Assembly: GCF_900107455.1 (NCBI RefSeq)
Contig: NZ_FNQB01000003.1
Span: 1,612,001-1,676,000, forward strand
From: Asanoa ishikariensis
Lineage (GTDB): Bacteria > Actinomycetota > Actinomycetes > Mycobacteriales > Micromonosporaceae
Reading direction: 5' to 3'
Length of the DNA stretch: 64,000 nt
The notes under the pieces are model-generated. The model made no database searches. It was not told the origin of the DNA and saw only the letters and a list, made by a program, of their open reading frames with translations. The position numbers and the translations under genes were made by a program. This document shows positions 25,724 through 33,364 of the stretch, piece after piece (the stretch's first letter is position 1; every line of letters begins with the position of its first letter).

Positions 25724-26026
25724 TCAGGCACCGCCGTCCGCACCGCCGTCGTGGCCCTGCGGGTTCGTGCCGCCGTCCGCCGGACCTTCGGCACTGCCGT
25801 CGGCGCCGCCGTCGTGACCTTGAGGATTGGTGCCGCCGTCGGCGACCCCTTCGGCGCTGCCGTCCGCACCTCCGTCGTGGCCGGACGGGTTCGTGCCGCC
25901 GTCCGCCGGGCCCTCCGCACTGCCGTCGGCGCCGCCGTCCTGTCGGCCGGGCATCGCCCCGCCGTCCGCCGGTCCTTCCGCGCTACCGGCTCCGGTCGTG
26001 GCCATGTCGTCGTCGTCGAGTGTCAT
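25724..26026 (-). CDS. Repeat peptide, candidate RiPP precursor or oxygenase substrate (100 aa)
   Basis: Short leader MTLDDDDMATT, one degenerate unit (AGSAEGPADGGAMPGRQ), then three perfectly phased 21-residue units (residues 30-50, 51-71, 72-92). Each reads DGGADGSAEG, then P/V, ADGGTNP, S or Q, and GH; the tail is DGGADGGA. There is one His per unit, always in NP-x-GH-D. The ATG at 26026 has GAGGGGG 8 bases upstream. The protein has no Cys, Lys, aromatic or membrane residues, so it is unlikely to fold by itself. Placement directly before a cupin-4 oxygenase, with a hairpin between, suggests it is the enzyme's substrate. No family is known to me with certainty. Confidence 0.8.
   Translation of the reverse strand: MTLDDDDMATTGAGSAEGPADGGAMPGRQDGGADGSAEGPADGGTNPSGHDGGADGSAEGVADGGTNPQGHDGGADGSAEGPADGGTNPQGHDGGADGGA
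25751..25939 (-). repeat. Three in-frame 63-bp tandem repeats
   Basis: Encode residues 30-92 of the repeat peptide. Units differ at only two residue positions (P/V and S/Q), indicating recent duplication or concerted evolution. Copy number may vary between strains. Confidence 0.85.
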
Positions 26027-26049
26027 CGAGTAGCCCCCTCGCGCTTGTG

Positions 26050-26109
26050 ACGCCCCGGGTGAAGGGGCGTTCCATCCGCCCCTCTACCCGTCGAACGATC
26101 ACCTGTAAC
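26050..26109 (-). promoter_or_regulatory. Leader hairpin and weak SigB-like promoter of the repeat-peptide operon
   Basis: On the minus strand GTTA (26109-26106), 16 nt, GGGTAG (26089-26084) loosely fits a SigB-type promoter (GNNT, 14-16 nt, GGGTA). Downstream in the leader ACGCCCC pairs with GGGGCGT (26050-26056 with 26064-26070, 7-nt loop). Both are weak, sequence-only calls. Confidence 0.3.
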
Positions 26110-26167
26110 CCCAGAATGACCTGTCCGGGTGGGCCTGCGGGCACGAATCCGGGGTAACCCAGGACCC

Positions 26168-26917
26168 GTGATCCTCGTCGGCACCTCCGGGTGGCAGTAC
26201 CGGGACTGGCGCGGCCCCTTCTACCCCGAAAAGCTGCCGCAGCGGGCCTGGCTGGAGCACTACGCGGAGCGGTTCGCCACGGTGGAGATCAACAACGCCT
26301 TCTACCGGCTGCCGGAGCGGGACACCTTCGCGGCGTGGCGGGAGCGCACACCCGGCGACTTCTGCGTGGGGGTCAAGATGAGCCGCTACCTCACCCACAT
26401 CAAGCGTCTCAAGGACCCCGCGGAGCCGGTGAAACGCTTCCTGGACCACGCGGACGGGCTCGGCGACCGGCTGGGGCCGGTCCTGGTCCAGCTTCCGCCC
26501 AACCTGAAGGTCGACGCGGGCGCCCTCGACGCCGTGCTGGCGCGCTTTCCGAGCGGGATCCGGGTCGCGGTCGAGCCCCGGCACGAGAGCTGGTGGGTCG
26601 ACGAGGTCCGCGCGGTCCTGACCACCCATGCCGCCGCGCTGTCCTGGGCCGACCGGCTCGGCCGCCCGACGACACCGCTGTGGCGCACCACCGACTGGGG
26701 TTACCTGCGATTCCACGAAGGACGAGCCACACCGCGGCCACGGTACGGGCGCAGCGCGTTACGCACCTGGGCCGGCCGGCTGAAGGACGCCTTCGGTGCC
26801 GATGCCGACGCGTACGTCTACTTCAACAACGACCACGGCGGCGCCGCCGTGACCGACGCGGCGGCGTTCGCCCGGATCGCGGCGGCCGCGGGACTGACCC
26901 CCTCCCGGACGCCATGA
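26168..26917 (+). CDS. DUF72 (YecE-like) protein
   Basis: 249 residues, TIM-barrel DUF72 family: VGTSGWQYRDWRGPFYP at the start, ERFATVEINNAFYRLP, FCVGVKMSRYLTHIKRL, and late YVYFNNDHGGAAV, all characteristic. Biochemical function of the family is not established. GTG 26168. Its stop overlaps the ATG of surE. A second, distinct DUF72 gene occurs at 30957. Confidence 0.9.
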   Translation: MILVGTSGWQYRDWRGPFYPEKLPQRAWLEHYAERFATVEINNAFYRLPERDTFAAWRERTPGDFCVGVKMSRYLTHIKRLKDPAEPVKRFLDHADGLGDRLGPVLVQLPPNLKVDAGALDAVLARFPSGIRVAVEPRHESWWVDEVRAVLTTHAAALSWADRLGRPTTPLWRTTDWGYLRFHEGRATPRPRYGRSALRTWAGRLKDAFGADADAYVYFNNDHGGAAVTDAAAFARIAAAAGLTPSRTP

Positions 26918-27726
26918 GCCCGCGGGTCCTGGTCACCAACGACGACGGCATCGACGCCGTCGGCATCCGGGTGCTCGCGACCGCGCTGGCCGGTCAGGGC
27001 CTCGACACGGTGGTCGCCGCGCCGCGCGTCGACGCCAGCGGGGCGAGTGCGGCGCTCGCCGCCACCGAGGACGACGGGCGGGTGCTGTTCGAGCGGCACG
27101 ATCTCGACGGCGTCCCGGCGTACGCGATCAGCGGCTCACCCGCCTACATCACGCTGCTCGGGCTCCACGGCGCCTTCGGCCCGCCGCCGGACCTGGTCGT
27201 GTCCGGCATCAACCGCGGTGCCAACGCCGGCCGCGCGGTGCTGCACTCGGGCACCGTCGGCGCGGCCCTGACGGCATCGGCCGGCGGCCGGCGGGCGATG
27301 GCGGTCTCGCTGGACATCCTCTCGGCGGCCGACGCGACCACCGCCAGCGGCGGCGCGGTCGCGACCCTGTCCGCCGCGCAGGAGGCGGCCCGCAACTGGG
27401 ACAGCGCGGCCCGGGTCGCGGTCGGGCTCGTCGACGCGCTGCTCGCGGCGCCGGTCGCGGTGATGCTCAACGTCAACGTGCCGGACCTGCCCGCGGACCG
27501 GCTGCGCGGCGTGCGCCGGGCCACCCTGGCCGCGTTCGGCCAGGTGGTGATGACCGTGGTGGAGTCCGGCGAGGGCTACGTGCGCACCGCGCTGCGCCAA
27601 TCCGACCAGGAGCTGACCGCCGGCACCGACCTCGCGGTGCTGGGCGACGGCTATGCGGCGGTGACCCCGTTGCGTGCCCTCGGCGAGGCCGGCGACGTCG
27701 ACCTGCCCGGGCTGGCCGCTGGCTAG
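26914..27726 (+). CDS. surE: 5'/3'-nucleotidase SurE
   Basis: 270 residues. VLVTNDDGIDAVGIRVLA carries the metal-binding NDDG motif; PAYAISGSPAYITLLGL and PDLVVSGINRGANAGRAVLHSGTVGAA are the other SurE signatures. SurE dephosphorylates nucleoside monophosphates and short polyphosphates, and is linked to stationary-phase survival. ATG 26914 overlaps the DUF72 stop (ATGA). The stop overlaps the convergent gene by 4 bases. Confidence 0.92.
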   Translation: MSPRVLVTNDDGIDAVGIRVLATALAGQGLDTVVAAPRVDASGASAALAATEDDGRVLFERHDLDGVPAYAISGSPAYITLLGLHGAFGPPPDLVVSGINRGANAGRAVLHSGTVGAALTASAGGRRAMAVSLDILSAADATTASGGAVATLSAAQEAARNWDSAARVAVGLVDALLAAPVAVMLNVNVPDLPADRLRGVRRATLAAFGQVVMTVVESGEGYVRTALRQSDQELTAGTDLAVLGDGYAAVTPLRALGEAGDVDLPGLAAG

Positions 27727-28178
27727 CCGCTGACCGCCGCCGTCTGAGCGTCCCACATCGCGATGACGACGCCGGCCACGAAGACCTGCGCCGGCGTCGG
27801 CATGCCCGGCAGGTCGAGCTCCACGTCACGCCGCCAGGCGCTCGTGCGCCGCGCGTAGCCCACCGCCTGCTCACCGACGTAGAGATCCTGCTGCTGGCTC
27901 CACATCGAGCGCCAGCGGAACTGGAAGGTCTGGCCGCCGTAGGTCACGGTCCACTTCTTGCGGCCGACCTTGTCGGCCATCGCGACCTCGGCACCGCTCT
28001 CGTCGACCATCGTGTGCCGGGTGCCCCAGGTGTTGGAGCGGATCTGGTATTCGTGACCGTCCAACGTGCACTGTCCACCCTGCTTCCAGAGCGAGGCGTG
28101 CCAGGTCGTCAGTGGTCGGCCGTCGAGCGCGAGCTCGTAGCTGTTGCGCCACTTGCTCGTGGGGCGGGCGGTCAGCAT
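27723..28178 (-). CDS. LURP-one/tubby-like hypothetical protein
   Basis: 151 residues, beta-rich: MLTARPTSKWRNSYELALDGRPLTTWHASLWKQGG in parts, YQIRSNTWGTRHTMVDESG, KKWTVTYGGQTFQFRWRSMW. The spacing of strands and the repeated short hairpins resemble LURP-one-related or tubby-C-like proteins of actinobacteria. No catalytic motif is visible. A modestly hydrophobic end (AQVFVAGVVIAMWDAQ) is seen. Function unknown. Confidence 0.6.
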   Translation of the reverse strand: MLTARPTSKWRNSYELALDGRPLTTWHASLWKQGGQCTLDGHEYQIRSNTWGTRHTMVDESGAEVAMADKVGRKKWTVTYGGQTFQFRWRSMWSQQQDLYVGEQAVGYARRTSAWRRDVELDLPGMPTPAQVFVAGVVIAMWDAQTAAVSG

Positions 28179-28187
28179 GGCCCCAGG

Positions 28188-28820
28188 TTATCCGCGCAAC
28201 GCAACCGGCCGGCCGTCCCACCGCCACGAGTCGCGCAGGGGGTGGCCGGGCAGCGCGATCCGGCCGGTCGCCCACAGGAGCCGCTCCCACGGGTCCGGGT
28301 GCTCCGGCAGGTCGGGGAACAGCCGCTCGATGACCCGCTCGCACAGCTCGGCCGGCGGCTGCCAGGGCAGGCCCAGCGTGGTCGCCACGTCGTGGGCGTG
28401 CACGACGGTCTCCACGACACCCATCGCGGCGAAGCCCTCCGGGTCGCTGATGCCGTAGGTGTGGTGGGAGAGCCGGTCGGCGGGGGCACCGGCGACGACG
28501 CCGGCCAGCATCGCGCCGCATCCCTCCAGCACGCGCAGAAGGCCGAGGGTTCCGGCGGCGCGTTCGACGAAGATGGTGAGGGCGGGGCCGCCTTCACGCA
28601 CGTAGCGCCAGCCGGCCGGGACGTGGGTGTCGGTCGGCGGGTCGGACGGACCGATCTGCATCGCGTACGCGAACAGGTCGTCCGCGGTGTGCTCGATGGT
28701 CTCCCAGCACGTCCAGGTGAGCGCTCCGGCCGGCACGTCCCAGGCGTCGTCGGGCACGTCGCGCAGCGTCGCTCGGAGCAGGGCCACGATGGTGGTCACG
28801 TCGGCAGGGGTAACCGTCAC
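28188..28820 (-). CDS. DinB/maleylpyruvate-isomerase-like (mycothiol-dependent) protein
   Basis: 210 residues with the four-helix DinB/MDMPI pattern: CWETIEHTADDLFAYAMQI and GVVETVVHAHDVATTLGLPWQ hold the His ligands of the metal site. An N-terminal TIVALLRATLRDVPDDAW helix and a C-terminal loop (LLWATGRIALPGHP) are typical of actinobacterial members. These proteins often use mycothiol as a cofactor in isomerase or transferase reactions. Substrate unknown. Confidence 0.8.
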   Translation of the reverse strand: MTVTPADVTTIVALLRATLRDVPDDAWDVPAGALTWTCWETIEHTADDLFAYAMQIGPSDPPTDTHVPAGWRYVREGGPALTIFVERAAGTLGLLRVLEGCGAMLAGVVAGAPADRLSHHTYGISDPEGFAAMGVVETVVHAHDVATTLGLPWQPPAELCERVIERLFPDLPEHPDPWERLLWATGRIALPGHPLRDSWRWDGRPVALRG

Positions 28821-28842
28821 GGGCGGGACCCTAGCAAAGTCG

Positions 28843-29769
28843 TTACGTCAGAAGCGCGGCGATTATCACCAGGGCGGGCACGGCCGCGAGGGTGGACAGC
28901 ACGATCGCGTCCCTGGCCAGGCCGGTGGCGCGGTCGTAGCGGGTGGCGTACACGAACAGGTTCTGCGCGCTGGGCAGGGCCGACAGGACGACGGCGGCGA
29001 GCAGCGCGTGGCCGTCGAGGTGGAAGAGGAAGTGACCGATCGCCCACGCGACGGTCGGCTGCACCACGACCTTGAGGGCGACCGCGAGATAGCGCTGGGG
29101 TGCGTCCGGACCGCCGGCGAACGGGCGGCTGCCGCGCAGCGCGAGCCCGAGGGCGATCAGGGCCAGCGGCACGGCGGCGCCACCGACCAGGTCGAACGGG
29201 CGCAGCACCTCGGGCGGCAGGTCCCAGCCCGCGGCGGCCACCACCAGACCGCAGAGGCAGGCGACGCTGATCGGGTTGCGCAGCGGGGCGGAGAGCAGCC
29301 GCAGCGGTGCCGGCCGGTGCCCGGCCGCGGTCACGTCGAGCACCGCCAGGCCCGTCGGGGTCGCGATCAGGAGCTGGAAGAGCAGCACGGGTACGACCAG
29401 GGAGGCGTCGCCGAGCACGTATGCCGCGATCGGCAGGCCGAGGTTGCCGGCGTTGACGTACGACGCACAGAGCGCACCGATGGTCACCTCGGCGGCCGGC
29501 CTTCTTGGCAGGGTGATCGCCACGTAGAGCGCCGCCGCCACCAACGTGCTGAGCACGAACACGGCCAGCGCTGGGCTGAACACCTTGTCGAGGCTGGAGG
29601 TCGCGAGGGTCGAGAAGAGCAGCGCGGGTGCGGCGAGGTAGAAGACCAGCCGGGCGAGCAGCGTGGTCGCCTCCGGGCCGAGGATGCCGACGCGCCCCGC
29701 CAGGTATCCGGCCAGGGTCACCAGCCAGATCCCGGCGAACCCGGTGAGCACGGCCCGCATGCCGGACAT
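28843..29769 (-). CDS. AEC-family transporter (auxin efflux carrier/malonate-type)
   Basis: 308 residues with about ten membrane helices in the 5+5 arrangement of the AEC family: AGIWLVTLAGYLAGRVGILG, SYVNAGNLGLPIAAYVLGD (conserved N-x-G-x-x-G-x-P motif), LPSAQNLFVYATRY near the C-terminal half (second conserved Asn). Members export small organic acids. Divergent from the uridine-kinase-like gene with only 28 bases between starts, so they share a promoter region. Substrate unknown. Confidence 0.88.
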   Translation of the reverse strand: MSGMRAVLTGFAGIWLVTLAGYLAGRVGILGPEATTLLARLVFYLAAPALLFSTLATSSLDKVFSPALAVFVLSTLVAAALYVAITLPRRPAAEVTIGALCASYVNAGNLGLPIAAYVLGDASLVVPVLLFQLLIATPTGLAVLDVTAAGHRPAPLRLLSAPLRNPISVACLCGLVVAAAGWDLPPEVLRPFDLVGGAAVPLALIALGLALRGSRPFAGGPDAPQRYLAVALKVVVQPTVAWAIGHFLFHLDGHALLAAVVLSALPSAQNLFVYATRYDRATGLARDAIVLSTLAAVPALVIIAALLT

Positions 29770-29797
29770 CCTGCCGGTGCCAGGGCATCATGGGCGG

Positions 29798-30478
29798 GTG
29801 CGTGTGCGGCCGATCACTCCGGAACTGTTCGTCGACGGTGTCGCATCACGGATCGTGGACACCTCCCCCGACGGCCGGGTCCGGGTCGCGCTCGACGGTC
29901 CGCCGCCGGCCGGTGTTGATCCGCTCTCGTCGGGTGGGCCTTTCGGTCCGGGGCCGCTGGCCGGGCCTGAGGCGTTGGCCTCGGCCCTGGTCGAGGAGCT
30001 GCGGCTGCGCGGGCGGCCGGCGCACGCCGTACCCGCGAACGGGTTCCTGCGGGCCGCGTCGTTGCGCTTCGAACAGGGCCGCACCAACCCGGACGCGTTC
30101 TACACCGACTGGCTCGACGAGCCTGGGCTGCGGCGCGAGGTGCTCGACCCGGCCGGGCCCGGCGGCACCGGGCGGATTTTGCCGTCGCTGTGGGACCCGA
30201 GGACGGACCGGGCGAGCCGGGCCGGGTACGCGCCGCTGGAGCCGACCGCCGCGGTGCTGGTCGCGGGCGGTTTCCTGCTCGGCGGCACGCTGGCCTTCGA
30301 CCTGACCGTCCACCTGGTGGTATCGCCCGGCGCGCTCGCCAGGCGGACGCCGCCGGACTGGGCGTGGACGCTCCCGGCGTGGCGGCGGTACGCGGCGGAG
30401 GTCGATCCGGCAGGCTGGGCCGACGTGGTCGTGCGCGCCGACGATCCACTCCATCCGGCCCTGGTCGAACGCGAGTGA
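29798..30478 (+). CDS. Uridine-kinase-like protein with degenerate P-loop
   Basis: 226 residues, similar in layout to proteins annotated uridine kinase in Micromonosporaceae: RVRPITPELFVDGVA, FLRAASLRFEQGRTNPDAFYTDWLDEPGLRREVLDP in parts, GRILPSLWDPRTDRASRAGY, GGFLLGGTLAFDLTVHLV. The expected Walker A is replaced by RVALDGPPPAGVDP, with no G-K-S/T, so nucleotide phosphorylation is doubtful. GTG 29798. Divergent from the AEC transporter. Function uncertain. Confidence 0.65.
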   Translation: MRVRPITPELFVDGVASRIVDTSPDGRVRVALDGPPPAGVDPLSSGGPFGPGPLAGPEALASALVEELRLRGRPAHAVPANGFLRAASLRFEQGRTNPDAFYTDWLDEPGLRREVLDPAGPGGTGRILPSLWDPRTDRASRAGYAPLEPTAAVLVAGGFLLGGTLAFDLTVHLVVSPGALARRTPPDWAWTLPAWRRYAAEVDPAGWADVVVRADDPLHPALVERE

Positions 30479-30500
30479 ACACGAATGAAATGAATGATCG

Positions 30501-30526
30501 GTTTGACCGTAGGGCATGATGGGTAC
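30501..30526 (+). promoter_or_regulatory. SigB-type promoter for the DksA-like gene
   Basis: GTTT (30501-30504), 16 nt, GGGTAC (30521-30526), the consensus of actinobacterial stress sigma factors of the SigB family, 43 bases before ATG 30569. Confidence 0.55.
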
Positions 30527-30568
30527 TCGCCCGCACCTGCACCTCCACCACCTGGAAGGGCGGCCGCC

Positions 30569-30946
30569 ATGTTGATCGAGGACGCGACCCGAGCCGAGCA
30601 GATCCGGCTCACCTTGCAGGCCCGGGTCGACGAACTGACCGCCGAGTTCGAGGCCGAGCGCGAGCGGGGCCACCTGCTCCGTCTGGTCGAGGCGCACGAC
30701 ACCGCCGGCGACGACCAGGCCGACAGCGGCTCCAAGGCCGCCGAGCACGACACGTTCCGCTCGGTGCTGGGGGTCATCGACGACCGACGCACGCAGTACG
30801 AGCACGCGCTGGCCCGGCTCGCGGCCGGTGACTACGGAGCGTGCGAGGGCTGCGCCGCCCCGATCCCGCTCGAGCGCCTGGAAATCTTCCCGGCGGCGAC
30901 GTCATGCGTGGCCTGCAAGCAGACGCGGGAGCGCCGGGCGGCCTAG
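30569..30946 (+). CDS. DksA/TraR-type zinc-finger protein
   Basis: 125 residues. An N-terminal coiled-coil helix (EDATRAEQIRLTLQARVDELTAEFEAERERG in pieces) is followed by RRTQYEHALARLAAGDYGACEGCAAPIPLERLE and SCVACKQ, giving the C4 zinc finger C-x2-C-(17)-C-x2-C. This is the DksA/TraR layout, thought to bind RNA polymerase through its secondary channel. ATG 30569 has GGAAGGG 8 bases upstream. A SigB-type promoter suggests stress control. Confidence 0.85.
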   Translation: MLIEDATRAEQIRLTLQARVDELTAEFEAERERGHLLRLVEAHDTAGDDQADSGSKAAEHDTFRSVLGVIDDRRTQYEHALARLAAGDYGACEGCAAPIPLERLEIFPAATSCVACKQTRERRAA

Positions 30947-30956
30947 GGTCGTTCGT

Positions 30957-31823
30957 GTGGGCGACATCAAGGTCGGCACGGCGTCGTGGACGGACAAGAC
31001 GCTGCTGGAGTCCGGGTGGTATCCGCCGGACTCGGACACGCCTGAGAAGCGGCTGGGTTACTACGCCACCCGGTTTCCGCTGGTCGAGGTCGACGCGACC
31101 TACTACGCGCCGCCGGCCGAGCAGACCGCGGCGTTGTGGGCGGCGCGCACTCCTCCGGGTTTTACGTTCAATGTCAAGGCGTACAGCCTCCTGACCGGTC
31201 ATCCGACTCGCGTCAGCTCGATCTTCAAGGACCTGCGCCCGGAGACCGACAAGACCAACGTCTACCCCAAGGACCTGCCACCACAGGCGTACGAGGAGAT
31301 CTGGACCCGGTTCCTATCGGCGCTCGACCCGCTCGTGTCAGCGCGCAAACTGGGTGCGCTGCTGTTCCAGTTCCCGCCGTGGTTCGGCATCCGCCGGTCC
31401 AACAAGAACTTCCTCCTTGAGGTCCGGGACCGGGTCAAGCCCTTGCGGCCGGTCTTCGAGTTCCGCAACGCGTCGTGGTTCGAGGGCGACAACCGGGTGG
31501 AGACGCTGGAGTTCCTGCGCCAGCACCATTTGCCTTATGTCGCCGTCGACATGCCCCAGGGCCACCGCTCCTCGATCCCGCCGATCCTGGAGGCCACCGC
31601 GGAGCTGGCGGTGATGCGCTTCCACGGCCACAGTCTCAAGTGGACAAGCAAGAACATCTACGAGAAGTTCGGGTACGAGTATTCCGCGCGCGAACTGTCG
31701 CAATGGGCGCCGAAACTGCGCAGGTTGGCGTCCGACGCCGACGAGACCCACGTGCTGATGAACAACTGCTACAGCGACTACGCGCAGCGCAACGCCCAGG
31801 GCTTGGTGGATCTGTTGTCCTAG
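30957..31823 (+). CDS. DUF72 (YecE-like) protein, second copy
   Basis: 288 residues: IKVGTASWTDKTLLESGWYPP, FPLVEVDATYYAPPAEQTA, FTFNVKAYSLLTGHPT, RPVFEFRNASWFEG, VLMNNCYSDYAQRNA. A longer subgroup than the copy at 26168 and clearly a separate lineage. GTG 30957, 11 bases after the DksA-like stop. The TIM-barrel fold is expected; activity is unknown. Its stop overlaps the convergent winged-helix gene. Confidence 0.88.
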   Translation: MGDIKVGTASWTDKTLLESGWYPPDSDTPEKRLGYYATRFPLVEVDATYYAPPAEQTAALWAARTPPGFTFNVKAYSLLTGHPTRVSSIFKDLRPETDKTNVYPKDLPPQAYEEIWTRFLSALDPLVSARKLGALLFQFPPWFGIRRSNKNFLLEVRDRVKPLRPVFEFRNASWFEGDNRVETLEFLRQHHLPYVAVDMPQGHRSSIPPILEATAELAVMRFHGHSLKWTSKNIYEKFGYEYSARELSQWAPKLRRLASDADETHVLMNNCYSDYAQRNAQGLVDLLS

Positions 31824-32173
31824 GCGGCCTCGTCGGCGATCAGGGTGATCGGGGCCTCGTCGGCCAGGCGGTAGCCGACTCCGTAGATGGTGCGGACCAC
31901 CGGCGTGACGAGTTTGCCGCGCAACCGTCTGATGTGGACGTCGACCGTGCGGGGGCCGGCGATCGCGTACCCCCAGACGCTGCGCAGCAGGTGGTCGCGG
32001 GTGAACACCCGGCGCGGGTGGCGCGCGAGGAACAGCAGCAGGTCGAACTCGAGCCGGGTCAGGGGCACCTCGCGGCCAGCGCGGATCACCTGCCGGGCCG
32101 CGACGTCGATCCAGACCTCGTGTGCCGTGCGCTGGGTCGGGAACGCGACGAGGGACGTGTGGGCGACGGTCAT
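31820..32173 (-). CDS. Stand-alone OmpR/PhoB-type winged-helix DNA-binding protein
   Basis: 117 residues comprising only the C-terminal domain of an OmpR-class regulator: RQVIRAGREVPLTRLEFDLLLFLARHPRRVFTRDHLL, then VWGYAIAGPRTVDVHIRRLRGKL and TIYGVGYRLADE. No receiver domain. ATG 32173 has GGGAGGAACC upstream and its ATGA overlaps the stop of the rhodanese gene, so it is the last gene of a three-gene sulfur operon. Likely an autoregulator of that operon or of related genes. Confidence 0.85.
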   Translation of the reverse strand: MTVAHTSLVAFPTQRTAHEVWIDVAARQVIRAGREVPLTRLEFDLLLFLARHPRRVFTRDHLLRSVWGYAIAGPRTVDVHIRRLRGKLVTPVVRTIYGVGYRLADEAPITLIADEAA

Positions 32174-32610
32174 GGTTCCTCCCTGGGGTGTGCGCCGACG
32201 AGCTGGGGTGTGGGCCGGACCGGTGCGCCCGGCTGGAGAACGGGCAGGCCGGCCGCGCGCCAGGCGACGAAGCCGCCGGCCAGGTCGGTCGCCCGGTGCA
32301 GGCCGAGGTCCTGCAAAGAGGCGGCGGCCAGCGAGGACGCGTAGCCCTGCTGACAGAACAGGATGTAGTGCGTGTCGTACGAGTCGGCGATCGGCAGCCG
32401 TGCGTCGCACCGTGGGTCGAGCCGCCACTCCAGCACGTTGCGGTCGATGATCAGGGCGCCCGGGATGGTGCCGGTCGCCTCGCGTTGCCCCACCGGGCGG
32501 GTGTCGACCAGCACGGCGCCGGCCCGGGCGGCCACGTGGGCGGGCTCCGGGTCGAGCCGGACCAAACGCTCCCGTGCCACTGTCAGAATCTCGTCGATCG
32601 AACGGCTCAC
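32170..32610 (-). CDS. Rhodanese-domain protein
   Basis: 146 residues. AGAVLVDTRPVGQREATGTIPGALIIDR (start of the fold), the active-site loop YILFCQQGYASSLAAASL with catalytic Cys, and DLAGGFVAWRAAGLPV at the end. A single-domain sulfurtransferase. Overlaps the genes on both sides (ATGA). With the cysteine dioxygenase upstream it probably handles sulfite, persulfide or thiosulfate from cysteine breakdown. Confidence 0.87.
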   Translation of the reverse strand: MSRSIDEILTVARERLVRLDPEPAHVAARAGAVLVDTRPVGQREATGTIPGALIIDRNVLEWRLDPRCDARLPIADSYDTHYILFCQQGYASSLAAASLQDLGLHRATDLAGGFVAWRAAGLPVLQPGAPVRPTPQLVGAHPREEP

Positions 32611-33056
32611 CAGGCCACCCCCGCGCGCGCCACGTCGGCGACCGTGAGGACGCCGTCGGTCAGGTCATATCGGGTCATGCTACGCAATTCCGGCGCGTAG
32701 CAATGCACGCTGATCGCCGGGTCGGGTCCAAGGTTGCTGACACGGTGCACGTAGTGCGGGCCGAACCGACGGCCGGCACCGGGCACCAACGGCTTGGCGC
32801 GCAACGCGCCGCGGTGGACGGTCTCCTCGGTCAGGGTGCCGGAGACGACGGTGAAGCCGCCGCTGGCGCCGCCGTGGTCGTGCAGGTCGGTGTGCTGGCC
32901 GGGCAGCCAGGTGAGCAGCCAGACCTCGTGCTCGGGCGTGGCCGCGATCCGGTGGTACCACCGCTCGGTCGGGTCGAAGCGGGGAGCGACCGCCCAGGCG
33001 GCCGGGTCGCCGGCGTACCGCCGAGCGACGCTGAGCAGGTCAGAGGACAGGAACAT
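32607..33056 (-). CDS. Cysteine dioxygenase-family protein
   Basis: 149 residues, cupin fold of type I cysteine dioxygenases: WLLTWLPGQHTDLHDHGGASGGFTVVSG contains the H-x-H metal pair; PHYVHRVSN gives the third His. Smaller than eukaryotic CDO but typical for actinobacteria. It would oxidise cysteine (or another thiol) to the sulfinate. First gene of the operon with a rhodanese and a winged-helix protein. Confidence 0.85.
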   Translation of the reverse strand: MFLSSDLLSVARRYAGDPAAWAVAPRFDPTERWYHRIAATPEHEVWLLTWLPGQHTDLHDHGGASGGFTVVSGTLTEETVHRGALRAKPLVPGAGRRFGPHYVHRVSNLGPDPAISVHCYAPELRSMTRYDLTDGVLTVADVARAGVAW

Positions 33057-33072
33057 GGTCGTAACGATAGCC

Positions 33073-33096
33073 CACTAATCCTACTGGGTTAGTAGG
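33073..33096. promoter_or_regulatory. Operator-like repeats upstream of the cysteine dioxygenase operon
   Basis: CCTACT-GGGTT-AGTAGG (33080-33096) is a perfect 6-bp inverted repeat, overlapped by a second, imperfect one (CTAATCC with GGGTTAG). It lies 25-40 bases before the ATG, over the expected promoter. Confidence 0.45.
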
Positions 33097-33121
33097 TTGT
33101 CCCGCGTGTTGGGACACCGGC

Positions 33122-33364
33122 TCAAGACCGGACGTACCGCCCCTTGCCGGGCACGCCACGGATCAGGCCGCGATCCTCCAGGGTCGTGGTGACGCGGTGG
33201 ATCGTGGAGATGCTGACGCTGTAGTCGGCGGCCAGGCGCACGGTCGAGGGCAGCTTCTCGCCAGGCGCGAGCTCGCCGGCCTCGATTCGGCGGACGAGGT
33301 CGTCGAGGACGCGACGATATTCGGTGGTGGGTTCCACGATGGAGCTCGCTTTCCGGTTGGCCAT
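33122..33364 (-). CDS. Short GntR-family DNA-binding protein (HTH domain only)
   Basis: 80 residues: YRRVLDDLVRRIEAGELAPGEKLPSTVRLAADYSVSISTIHRVTTTLEDRGLIRGVPGKGRYV in parts, a complete GntR winged helix. No effector domain follows, as in the short YtrA-like or orphan forms. ATG 33364 lies at the edge of a 400-bp gap with several TGGAAC elements that may be its sites. Confidence 0.82.
   Translation of the reverse strand: MANRKASSIVEPTTEYRRVLDDLVRRIEAGELAPGEKLPSTVRLAADYSVSISTIHRVTTTLEDRGLIRGVPGKGRYVRS

Noticed and set aside
24469-25920. Oxygenase with an 85-residue N-terminal extension
   Set aside because: The extension is an out-of-frame reading of the repeat-peptide gene (Arg/Thr/Ala-rich) and crosses the hairpin.
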